From: Albula goreensis
Taxonomy: Eukaryota; Chordata; Actinopteri; Albuliformes; Albulidae
DNA length: 64,000 nucleotides
Reading direction: 5' to 3'
Assembly: GCA_022829145.1 (NCBI GenBank)
Contig: CM040755.1
Span: 16,074,063 to 16,138,062, forward strand
The notes beneath the pieces are model-generated. The model did not search any database. It was not told where the DNA came from and saw only the letters and a list, made by a program, of their open reading frames with translations. Position 1 is the stretch's first letter, and each line of letters opens with the position of its first letter. A program made the position numbers and the translations under genes. Positions 1 to 9,330 of this stretch are shown piece by piece.

Positions 1-58
1 AAACTTCTTTCCTTCCCATCTCAACGAACTCTCCTGGCCTGGTAAAGGCGGGTATATG
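1..58 (-). other. mrps11: MRPS11 coding exon 3, 5' part only
   Basis: The acceptor is TTGCAG ending at 59. The first base completes the split serine codon, and 19 codons follow to the window edge (IYPPLPGQESSLRWEGKKF). This is the most conserved stretch and it identifies the gene. Confidence 0.94.
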
Positions 59-624
59 CTGCAAGCACACAATGCACGGGTTACCAAAGGCAAAGCTAAA
101 AGGGTGATACAACAGCAATTTGAGAGAAATAAATCCCAGTAGCAATTCTTGCAGGGGACATAGTCCTACCTGAATTCCCTAGATCTTTTTTCAGAAGTAT
201 CTGAATTAAGCTCTGATTTTACAGATTCTTGACATCTGACAGCACTGGAACACACCGTGCGTTTTATCCCGGCATTCCCGCATCTACGGACACAACCAAA
301 AGATATCAATTGACGTTAGAATTAGTTATAATGTCAGTGTAGTTACTAGTAAGTCTCGATTAACGTATCACTTCAATTATACAATACTTGTACTCGCCGG
401 ACATTCAGTTTTGGGATTTATCACATTGCACATGCAATGAAATAACATCCACATCACTAATACTGCACAGATTAAGATACTATTAAATCAAGACTTTGAC
501 AATCATGTATTTGTCAGTGAGGATCTTCGACTTACTGTGCAGAGATCTCTGTATTCACGGGGAACATCAAGTATTGGCAAGCCCCTCTTACTAATGAGGA
601 CAACTGTCTAGAAATGTTATACAT
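1..624 (-). CDS. mrps11: MRPS11, mitochondrial small-subunit ribosomal protein uS11m (partial, runs off left edge)
   Basis: Nuclear gene for a protein of the mitochondrial small ribosomal subunit; the family binds 12S rRNA in the platform region. Three coding exons are visible on the minus strand, at 624-536, 244-170 and 58 to beyond base 1, giving the first ~74 residues of a protein of roughly 190-200. Splice phases agree: exon 1 ends with two bases of a codon, exon 2 starts with one and ends with two, exon 3 starts with one. The frame is open throughout. The decisive match is IYPPLPGQESSLRW in exon 3, very close to the conserved start of the mature vertebrate protein (IYPPIPGEESSLRW, from memory). 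Residues 1-30 begin MYNISRQLSSLVRG, basic and nearly free of acidic residues, as a mitochondrial presequence should be. An in-frame TGA upstream of the ATG, with no ATG between, supports this start. The conserved C-terminal RNA-binding domain lies outside the window. Confidence 0.93.
170..244 (-). other. mrps11: MRPS11 coding exon 2
   Basis: The acceptor is TTCCAG at 250-245 and the donor TTCAG|GTAGG at 170/169. The 75-base exon encodes a poorly conserved charged linker ending REFS, where the serine codon is split with exon 3 (human equivalent KFS before IYPP). Confidence 0.9.
536..624 (-). other. mrps11: MRPS11 coding exon 1
   Basis: The ATG is at 624-622 and the donor is ACA|GTAAGT at 536/535, a strong 5' splice site. 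The exon has 29 codons plus two bases. It encodes the presequence. It is too short to stand out as an open reading frame and was found by joining back from exon 2. Confidence 0.85.
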
Positions 625-1048
625 AGCAAATAAAAGCCGGTCTCACTGTCCAGTAACTATAAACTTTATCTGGATGAAGCCGCAAGCACCTACTTGCTAA
701 ATAACAACCTTAAATGTCACCTTTTACTAACTGCTAGCAATTCACTCCTGCATACTCCAGCTCCCAACGTGCGTCAAACCGTTTCCGGAACACTCAATTT
801 TTATGTTTATGGGTTATACTATTTCATAACTATGTAATACTGCAACTATGTGTTGCGTCATTGGAAATATGATTCTTTGAGAAATTATTCAAAGTATAAA
901 AGCAAAAGTCCAAATACTTAGCACTCATACTAAAAAAATAAGTATGTATTTGTTTTCAGATTTACATTGTTTCACCCCCAATTCAGTAAAACATTCCAAT
1001 TTCGCATTTCCTAAACGCAGGGGGTTGTGGGTAAAATTCAAGGCGAAA
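625..1048. promoter_or_regulatory. Bidirectional promoter of MRPS11 and MRPL46
   Basis: The 424 bp between the two start codons must hold both 5' UTRs and both promoters. Visible motifs are a palindromic ETS-type site TTCCGGAA at 783-790, a TTGCGTCA (CRE/C-EBP-like) site at 853-860, and a YY1-type AAAATGGCGGC spanning the MRPL46 start codon at 1046-1056. ETS and YY1 sites at start sites are typical of nuclear mitochondrial-protein genes. No TATA box sits at a convincing distance from either ATG. Transcription start sites cannot be placed from sequence. Confidence 0.75.
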
Positions 1049-1309
1049 ATGGCGGCGCCTGTATGCAAAATGGTTGCACGTCCTTTACGGAATTTTCTAA
1101 CATGTATTTCAGGGACATATTTACAGAACAGTTTGTGTCGCGGACTGTCAGTCACAGTCCCAGGAATCAACGTTTTAAAGTCAAAAGAGGCCACCGTTAG
1201 TGCTGTATCTCCATGGAAGCTACACGGGGCAATTTGTCTCCAAAGGCTTCCTGTCGTTTCGAAACAGCGTAATCCGATAGAAGATCAGTTCGCTGAACTC
1301 ATGCACCAG
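1049..1309 (+). other. mrpl46: MRPL46 coding exon 1
   Basis: Eighty-seven whole codons, phase 0, ending CACCAG|GTGAGA. It encodes the presequence and the first conserved block. Intron 1 (1310-2133, 824 bp) follows. Confidence 0.96.
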
Positions 1310-3631
1310 GTGAGATGGATCATTTGTCTTTTCGATTTAATTAGTTTATTTATTTTGGCAACGCAGGTCTATCTCTGTCGGTGAACTTAGACAGTGTCGT
1401 TTGATGAGTCACATTTTACTCATCGTCCCTACATCTGGAGGGGCTTATGATTTGTGAAACCCAAATGAAGCTTTTAACCCACGTTGCCACTTTGTAAGGG
1501 CTCTTGCATGGCATGCCAAGACATCTGATGGGATTCAGTGAGTCCATTTATTGCTCTGCATGATAGAATTAAAGCCAACCAACACAAAACTAATTTACGC
1601 TACCTGGTGCATCAAATGTTAACATCTTTTCTTCAAGATCTTCGCAGATTTTACATTAATTACATCCTCGTGCAAATGGATTAAGTATGAATTTTATGAA
1701 CACCATAATGTACTAAAGATCTTTCTTGGCTTCCCCATCGCAAATGTAAAAGAACACTGAACCTTCATGCGAAATGGTGTAACATATAGAGGATGGAGGA
1801 GAAACGTCCCTTATCTCTTAAAGAACGTGAGGCTTTCCCTCTTGAATCATGTTACAGTATATCATTGGAAACCATTCGAAACTCGGTCACCATCATTTTA
1901 AGAAGGATTTAAGCTGTTCTGCAGGCAAAGTATAATGAAATTTGGAGAACCAATTAGACAATTGCATGAAAAATGTTTTGGATATTGTAAAGAGATCACA
2001 GTTTATCTGCTATTCAATTGAGAATCTCGTCAGGTATTGGGTGTGAGAACATACTTTGCATCAGTGACTTGGGGAGTGTAAACGGCTGGGCTCCTTGAGG
2101 TGCTTACATACCGGTGCTCTGCCCTCTTTGCAGGTAGAACTGGAAAAGAGCCTTCTTTCAGACCACGAGCTGCGCCTGCTAGAAGATGCTGATCGCATCA
2201 GCCGTCAGCAGTCTGGGGATTATGACTCTGATGAAGAAGACGCTGCTGACCAGGAAATCATCACAGCAAAGGATATGGAAGATGCCTGGGAGCAGAAGCT
2301 TCAGAAATACCACACTGCCCCGAGGCTCTTAGGTTTGGAATTTGATTATGGTTATTTTTTCCCTCATTCCAGGCTACCACTTTGCTGGAAAGCCTGCATA
2401 TCTACCCTTTCTATGGTTTAAATGCATGCCATGGTCATAGGTGAGATTAGGTTTGAGGTGCAGCTAATCACAAAATCACCTTCAATTATAAAATCACCTG
2501 GATCTTCTCATCTGTAGATTTCTGTAGTTTTTCATTTGCAAAATTTAAGCTAACCAGGCATAAAAATCTCACCTGTGTCTCCTCAGAATCAGTCGATATG
2601 GACTTTAGCTCTGTGGACCGTTGCCTGGGAGACAGTCTAATCCTGTTAGCGAAGCAGCAGGTTGGCAGTGAGGAACTGTGGCTGTTACCCCAGCTGCAGT
2701 GGGAAGCTGGGGAGACCCTCCGCCAGACAGCTGAGCGGGCACTTGATACTGTGCCAGGTAATGCTATGTCCCCCCATACTTTGTCACTGTTTGCTGAGTT
2801 TTGTACTTACTGACAGTATATGGGTCATTCTGGATCAATCAGAATCAGGGATTCAAATTTAAAAAAAAGAAAAAAAGAAATGTAGAGCGGATTTGTTTCC
2901 AGTGCTGCTACTTTATGTACAGGGAAAGGAGAGGGTTGTCTTTGCTGGGTAGTAAAACACCAACTTTGTATGCAGAAAAGACAATGGCTGTATTAAACAT
3001 CATAGTTAAGACTACAAGTAACGTATGTGGGTCTTTGCTTACCTGCCAAAGATGACATCCAGTGGGCCTCACCAAATACATTTAAAAAAAAAAAAACCCC
3101 AGCAGTGGCATGCATTTGTTCCACTAAAAAATACAACCATTCTAGATAGCACTTATAATGATCTGCTTGTGCCATAGGTTAAGAGCCCACTGCTATAAGT
3201 GGAGCAGCTGTGCATTTTAAAACCCATTTGTATTATTTGTTTAATTGTTTTAATGATCACAGTTATAATTTTTTATAGAACTATTTTTTCTTCTTTTTGT
3301 TTATTTTCTCGCGACAGAACATACAATCAAAATAATTTTCCATCCCTCAGCTGTAATGTAATGCCTGCACTTATTAATTGCAGGTGCAAATTTTAAAGCA
3401 AGGTTCCTTGGCAACACACCCTGCGGAGTCTACAAATACAAATTCCCCAAGGCCATCCGGACTGAGAGTTCTGTTGGAGCCAAGGTATTTTTCTTCAAGG
3501 CATTGCTATCAAGCCACAGTCCTTCACAAACTCAAAAAGGAGCCTTCATGTGGGTGAAAAAGAGCGAACTGCAGAATTACCTCAAGCCAGAGTATCTAAA
3601 GCAGGTGAATCGCTTTGCCATTAGTATTTAA
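1049..3631 (+). CDS. mrpl46: MRPL46, mitochondrial large-subunit ribosomal protein mL46 (complete)
   Basis: Nuclear gene for a protein of the mitochondrial large ribosomal subunit. Coding exons are 1049-1309, 2134-2332, 2587-2757 and 3384-3631; they join in frame to 292 codons plus TAA (human about 279). Residues 1-46 lack acidic residues and are rich in Arg, Lys, Ser and Thr, as a matrix presequence should be. The block [19 protein letters not shown] marks the start of the conserved region. Residues 114-127 form an acidic linker. Residues ~165-292 form the Nudix-fold domain; [12 protein letters not shown] (195-206) sits where a Nudix box would be but lacks the REXXEE catalytic glutamates, as expected for this non-enzymatic family member. 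Further matches are [16 protein letters not shown] and LKPEYLKQV near the C-terminus. The ATG at 1049 lies in a YY1/Kozak-like context and gives the family's MAAPV start. All introns are GT-AG, but the exon 2 donor is weak. It is transcribed divergently from MRPS11. Confidence 0.97.
2134..2332 (+). other. mrpl46: MRPL46 coding exon 2
   Basis: The acceptor CTCTTTGCAG ends at 2133. The exon has 66 codons plus one base, then donor G|GTTTGG, a weak site. It encodes [18 protein letters not shown], the acidic linker and the [13 protein letters not shown] helix. Reading past the donor would add [11 protein letters not shown], which has no match in the family. Confidence 0.94.
2587..2757 (+). other. 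mrpl46: MRPL46 coding exon 3
   Basis: The acceptor CTCCTCAG ends at 2586 and the donor is CCAG|GTAATG. Two bases complete the split Glu codon, 56 codons follow, and one base is left over. It encodes the N-terminal part of the Nudix-like domain, including [17 protein letters not shown]. Confidence 0.95.
3384..3631 (+). other. mrpl46: MRPL46 coding exon 4 and stop
   Basis: The acceptor TTAATTGCAG ends at 3383. Two bases complete the split Gly codon, then 81 codons and TAA at 3629-3631 follow. It encodes the C-terminal half of the Nudix-like domain ([26 protein letters not shown]). Confidence 0.96.
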
Positions 3632-3890
3632 AATGAACTGGAAAACAGACAGAAGTACTGGTGCCTTCCCTAAGGCAAAACAAAGGTCCAAAGCTCAGTT
3701 TCTGTCACTGAAACGGTCTTCACATCATGCGGGTGGGTTTTTCCATTTCCTGTATTTATATCAACTCTGTAAAGTCTGAAATAAATGTTTTTCAAAGCAT
3801 ATCTTTGCCATTTCATCCAGGTTATTCGAATGACCAGTACTGTGTTTATAAGTTCTGCATGTATAATAAATCCTTAACATCACTTCTGTA
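3632..3890 (+). terminator. mrpl46: MRPL46 3' UTR with two polyadenylation signals
   Basis: AATAAA hexamers lie at 3780-3785 and 3865-3870, about 150 and 235 bases after the stop codon. The second is followed about 20-30 bases later by a T/GT-containing stretch (AACAGTTGTTTATTGG). Either could be used; the exact cleavage site cannot be read from the sequence. Confidence 0.7.
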
Positions 3891-4063
3891 ACAGTTGTTT
3901 ATTGGATGACCTGCACATAAAGGGTGTTTCCACAGTTCTTATGAGCATAAGGGGTATGTTTTCATCTTTATTATTCTGATAAGTAGCATGTCTGTATGTG
4001 TAATGAAGGTATGTAGTATGTTTTCACATAAACTGTGTAAAATACCAATGTATGTATTCATAT

Positions 4064-4402
4064 AAGGAGGTCCTCGGGTTACGACGGTCTCGAGTTACGT
4101 CGGTTACATGATTACGACGCACTCTCATAAATTACTTAAAAAAACCTAGTTTCGACCTAAGCGGTTTGGTTCGTAAATACGACCACAGAAATAAAGATAA
4201 GAAATTGTTCTCTCTTTTTTTAAAATAAATTTTTCATTTAATTACTGTATTTCTTATGTCCTTTGTGTGTTATGTGTACAGTGTGAGTGACTTAAGGTGT
4301 TAATTTAGGTATAATTTAGGTGTAAATTCTGACTTGCGTCGAAAATCAGTTTACAACAAGTCGTAGGAACGGAACTCGTTCATAAGTCGAGGGCCCCCTG
4401 TA
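4064..4402. mobile_element. Tigger/pogo-like MITE (non-autonomous DNA transposon)
   Basis: The left end reads AAGGAGGTCCTCGGGTTACG, and the right end read on the other strand starts CAGGGGGCCCTCGACTTATG. These are terminal inverted repeats with a few mismatches, and a TA dinucleotide lies at or near each end. The CAGGGG-CCTCG-ACTTA type of end is known from Tigger/pogo elements of the Tc1/mariner superfamily. The subterminal part repeats GTTACGACGG/GTTACGTCGG units and is much richer in CpG than its flanks. The ~340-bp interior holds no transposase. Confidence 0.65.
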
Positions 4403-5022
4403 ATTTAGAGAACAGCGTGATCATGATAAATCACTCCCTGTGTTTATGTACACAAATGTTGCAATATGTAAAAAAAAAAAAGCCATTCGCATATACAGAG
4501 CATAATCTCCATATAGCTGTAAAAGTATTTCCAATATCTGTTTATAGCACATTTTTCCTAATTTCATTAACCCAGGGCCAAGTTTCATGAAAGCACACTT
4601 GAAACTTTGTACTCGTGTTTGTTTAGTTTCCTTTTGATTTTGCGGATTTTATTTTAAAGGTTAAAAAAATAAACAACGCTTGAGGGAAAGTAATTGTGTT
4701 CTTAGTCAGGTGTTATAGGGGTTCATATAGGGTATCATATTTTCATATTTCTGTCAAATTCTGTATATATTCAGTGCATGCCATGCACACTGGGCAATGG
4801 TATCAGACCATTTTATCCTGTGTATAAAATTGGGTCACCAGGAGCCCATGAGGCAGGCTACACCCAGCCAAACCCAGCAAGACCTAAGTGCACCCCTAAT
4901 CTTGCTGCTGTTTTGAGGAGCCTGTAGAATACATATGTATTTAAGATTTTGTTGTTGTCAATGCGTGAAGACATTTTTTGGGGAATCCCAAAAATGAAAT
5001 TCACAGAAAGAAATGCTCTAGT

Positions 5023-5036
5023 ACAGCAGGGGGCAG
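5023..5036 (+). promoter_or_regulatory. CTCF-core-like motif
   Basis: ACAGCAGGGGGCAG matches the CTCF core CCASYAGRKGGCRS at 13 of 14 positions. One such match is not rare in 64 kb, so binding is unproven. Confidence 0.3.
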
Positions 5037-7946
5037 TGAAGCAGCCATCCAAGAACAGTGCTCCATGGCTGAGTGTTCAGCAGAGCACAAAAAATAATAA
5101 TAATGATAACAAAACAAGCAGCAATGGGACATGGTCCAAGCCAGCTCTTACACGTTTGGTGGTTTGAAGGGCCGGAAGATTGAGGGCTTCAAAGCTTAAA
5201 AGCTCACATATATAGCCATATACCAAATATGGTTAAGATTTTTCTAATGCCTTTAAATGTCCATGACTCCTCCTGGTGTCATGCATCCTATTGTGGGAAA
5301 ATAGCTTTGCAAAGGAATCCCATTAAAAAAAATGAGCATGTAAAATTAAAGTAATTGGATGCAAAAAATACATTTCTTACTTCCTCCTGAAAAGATTACC
5401 CACGTGCTCTGCTGTTTTTGCATGATTGCAGATATGAAGCAATTATCTTGTTTGTAAGCTACTGAGGAAATGAAGGGGTGTTACTTTTCCAGCTGGATTG
5501 GTTTAAGTAATTGTGTCCTTATTCACTTCTTCTGTTTAATGAATATTTGCATTGTGTGAAGTCAGAAAGTACCTTTAGCTGCAGTGGGCCTTCAAAAGCT
5601 CTGGACAGTATTTAACATGGACTGGTATGAAGTGTTGGGGTTACATATTGTTTTTAAAATCACTTTTTGATATAAATTCTGGAAATACAATCCCTCGGCA
5701 GTGTAGTGCTGAAGATATTGGGAATTGGACACATTATTTATTCAATAAGTATATACATGACTTGGACCCCTAATATTAGTTTGTGTGTAGTATTAATAAT
5801 CTATGCAGTGCAAAGACCCTTCTCTGGAATATGATGCCAGTTAACAAGCTAATGCAGCAAGCTCAAATGCTGTGTAATCTTGCATGAAATCTAAAGCATT
5901 AACTTCTCAAAATAATTTGAAGGCTGCATGATTTTTACGTTTAGTCTTAATGTAAACATTCTACATAGTTCACTGTTTTTAGTACATAGTGAACATTTCA
6001 TACATTAAAAACTACTTAATTGAATCTATTGATAATTTGATTTTTTGAATCAATATGAGAGAATGAAGCAATTGTACATATTTATATTGTGGATGCAATA
6101 ATCCTGGGATCTCTGAAAGTCATTTGAAATGTTTCGTGAATGTGTTTTATTATTCTAATAGTAAGTGCTCATACTGGAAAATCACATGCCAAAGTGTGTG
6201 TAAAAGAACTGTTGTTGATGGAGTGCATGAATGCATTTTGCAGATGGCCAAGGGGTGTGGCAAAGGACTTCAATGCACAGTTGCTAAGGTATTCAAGCAC
6301 AGGTAGAGGTCATGGGGTCAGCATGGAGGATAACCACTAATTTTCTGCTGGAAAAAGCAGTTGAACCACTAAATGGTGAAGGTTCCATTAGATGTAAGTT
6401 AAAGGAGGTTAAGCACTGATCTTTGGTCCATTTTTACACACATTGACTTTATGTTACATTGGGTAATCAGTTATGAATCCACTTAAGGCTATACCCTTAG
6501 CTGTGCATGTAGTTGACCCCTTGACCAGGTAATATTTTTCTGCAGAGCCTCTGCATCCCGGACTCAGGCTTGGAAGTCAAGTTTTATTTAGTGGAGAAAA
6601 TTACTCTCTCAAAATAAAAGATATGCAAGGACGAAGAGCCCATATAATCATGTATTGGTACCCTTGGGTAATATATGACATGATGTGAAATCAAAACATT
6701 GCATTTGCCTCTCCCTGCATTGTGTTCAGAGGCCACATGGTAAATTAGGCTTCTCTGAGGCTGTTTTTCTAGCCTTTATGAAGCAGCTGTCTTACTGACT
6801 TCAGATAAGTATTCCAGGCAGAGCTTACGATATACTAAATGCAATTCTCACAGCCCCTGTTGCCTTTTGTGCTTAATGAAATTAAATTAGAATTACTCAG
6901 CTTTGCTTCTCTTTGAGACCTTAGGTGCAACTGTGCTGGATGCAGGTATAATGGGATAATTTTAAGTTCCCATCTGACAGCCATTATTTAATCCCACAGG
7001 TTTTCTGACAATACAAACCATATGCATCCAGAAGCCCGCAGTCAAGCTTGCAGTCTAAGAAACAGCCCCTAACCCACAAAACTGTTGTTTCCATTAATTT
7101 CATTTGTGTTTTGTGAAATTTGATGGAACCTTTCCCTTAGGATGAAGTCAATTTCAGAGGAAAGTGTGCATTGCTTTTTGTTAGGACCACTGGGGTATGG
7201 AATTGCAGTGTTTTTGAGGACAGCTATTATTATTTACTTTTTGAAATACATTTCCGGTCTTCTTGAAATGCATCCAATCCCAGATGAAAAAACTGTGAAT
7301 ATCTGTGCCTTCTTTCATCTTAGCCTTGCCAATTAGATCATTAGAATGACTTAAATTTAAAGAAGATGTAACTTATTCAAATTACCACAGTCTGTATTGG
7401 GACACAAGAACAATTCATATTTCAGCCATTTTCTTTATTATGATCAAAATAACAGTAAATGAGATCAATTTTGTTTTAGGAGTATATTCAGGGAACCTTG
7501 AAATTTGTCTTTTCAAGAATATATACATTGGTACACATGAATGGACAAATGTTCCCTTCAAGATTTTCAAATTTCCTTCAGAATATGATTATTACCTGTG
7601 CATGTGTGCTTCAATGCAACTTGATTACATTCACTTCTAGTCTCAGCTGGAAGAGTTGCATGGTTCAAGTGGAGGCAAAAAATATGCCATAATGCATTTT
7701 GTGAAATTGTCCCAAACTGCAATGTAAGTGGACATTTTTGTCATTAAAATGAATGTGTTTTATTTTGCTTGGTGAATAAGTGATGAATTCCATACCATTA
7801 CAGAACCACCAGAAGCCTTCTGTTGGAGCACAATAGTGATAACATCTCCTATTGGGAACACATCTTCGTGTGCCTCTGTTTGAGTAGAATGGCCATTGCT
7901 AGTAATCGATTTCGGTCTTCTCTGTTTTGTGTAGTTATGCTGTGTA

Positions 7947-7960
7947 CCACTGGGTGGCAG
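7947..7960 (+). promoter_or_regulatory. CTCF-core-like motif
   Basis: CCACTGGGTGGCAG matches the CTCF core at 13 of 14 positions and has the same orientation as the motif 2.9 kb to the left. Confidence 0.3.
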
Positions 7961-8345
7961 TATTCAGACATTGTCTTAAAGGACGGTTTAAAATGTGGAT
8001 GATGTCTGGAGACAAGAACAACTGCAGAAGGATGATGATTTCTGATTTCTTTTAAGTTACTGCTCAGAAATAGTTGCTTTTTTCTCTTTAAATCTGTGAT
8101 TTATCTCAGCTGAAAAAGGGGGCTTTATTAAAATATAGGTAAGAATAAGGTCAACTCACAGTATGATTTTTATCTTGTTAAGGAATGCACAAATATTCAA
8201 TTAATTTATTTTTGCGTGGGGATATGCTGATTCTCTGTAGTTCAGAGTACAACTGTCAACATTTTAGTAGCATTTTAAGTAAACCCTTTCTCAGTGGGCT
8301 CCATGCACAATCACTTGGGTTGGGAGATGGGTTGTGTGACCACTG

Positions 8346-8387
8346 TATAAATAAAATAAATAAATAATAAAATAAATAAATAAATAT
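8346..8387. repeat. (AAAT)n microsatellite
   Basis: About 40 bp of interrupted ATAA/AAAT units. Confidence 0.85.
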
Positions 8388-9084
8388 TTTTAAAAAAAAT
8401 CATTGATGGGACATGATTATTTTTGTGAGTGACCAATAATGGCTTATCTTGGTTCCCAGATCACCAATCTGACTTCACCTTTGCCTGTGTCAGAGGGCTG
8501 TCGAGTTTTGGCCTTGGCCCCTTGTTTCCTTGTCGTGGGTATTTTCAGCTATATTATTGCTGTCAGCTGTTTGACTAATTTAAACTCACTGTACAGCTGG
8601 CTCTTATGCTATCAGATGCTTCATAATGTAAGCTGCAAATGTCAGGTCACTGCTATGAACAGAGAAAACAATGTATCACAGATACACAATACAGGCTGTT
8701 GTAAAGCTGACTTTCTGGTTTTACATTAGATACTTTTGATGTTTATACATTGTTGTATACTCAGTTGTAATAGTAATGGTGGTATAATTAGTAATAATAG
8801 TAAATTTTGCTCAAAATTTTTATTTGATTAAATCTTTTGTGGTAACTATGTTTTGCATTGTTTTTTTGTTTTTACTGTTCATTTATATTATATCTGTATT
8901 TTATATTTATTATTTGTAATAATTTTACACACAAGAGTAAAAGGTTGTTTTCATAAAAGTGGTTCATTGTCTGTTGACTAGCAGTTGGCAGGTGTTAATC
9001 GCACTTGAAGAGTTGAGGTAAATGAAAGCAAGGTGTGTTGGTTAGAGGTGGGGGTTGTTGGGGGGTTGGGTGTCACAGTGGCAG

Positions 9085-9330
9085 AGAGAGATACGGAGCC
9101 TGTGCTTGCTCTCTCCTCTTTCCGTGCCACATCTTTAATGAAACACAACAGCACGGCAAAGTGGCACACAAACGGGACCCGTGGCGGAAAGGCGAGAGGA
9201 GTCGATTTGAAAGCAGCACGTCCCACATGTCAGAATGAAATGTGCCCTGGCGGCCAGAGCGGCCCGACTGTCCGAGGGGAAGATGAAAGCTATTTGGTGA
9301 GACCTGGGGGGTGGCGTCCTGCCTGGAAGG
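9085..9330. promoter_or_regulatory. GC-rich, CpG-containing block, candidate conserved regulatory element
   Basis: This ~240-bp block is clearly GC-richer than its flanks and holds over a dozen CpG dinucleotides, for example CGGGACCCGTGGCGG near 9174 and GCGGCCAGAGCGGCCCGAC near 9250. Open frames on both strands run through it, but none resembles a known protein, and stop-poor GC-rich DNA explains them. Sequence conservation was not tested. Confidence 0.35.

Larger units (their letters stand above)
4403..9080. other. Non-coding stretch, AT-rich
   Basis: No exon or transposon is recognised. Open reading frames here are short, have no homologous look, and are at chance level for this composition. 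Two CTCF-core-like motifs (5023-5036 and 7947-7960) and one AAAT microsatellite (8346-8387) are listed separately. Confidence 0.6.

Noticed and set aside
925-1194. 89-codon minus-strand frame over the promoter and MRPL46 exon 1
   Set aside because: It is the antisense shadow of MRPL46 exon 1 and has no family resemblance; the true minus-strand gene (MRPS11) starts at 624.
8439-8729. 96-codon frame with hydrophobic stretches, possible membrane protein
   Set aside because: The length is expected by chance in this composition, there is no splice or promoter context, and no family match.
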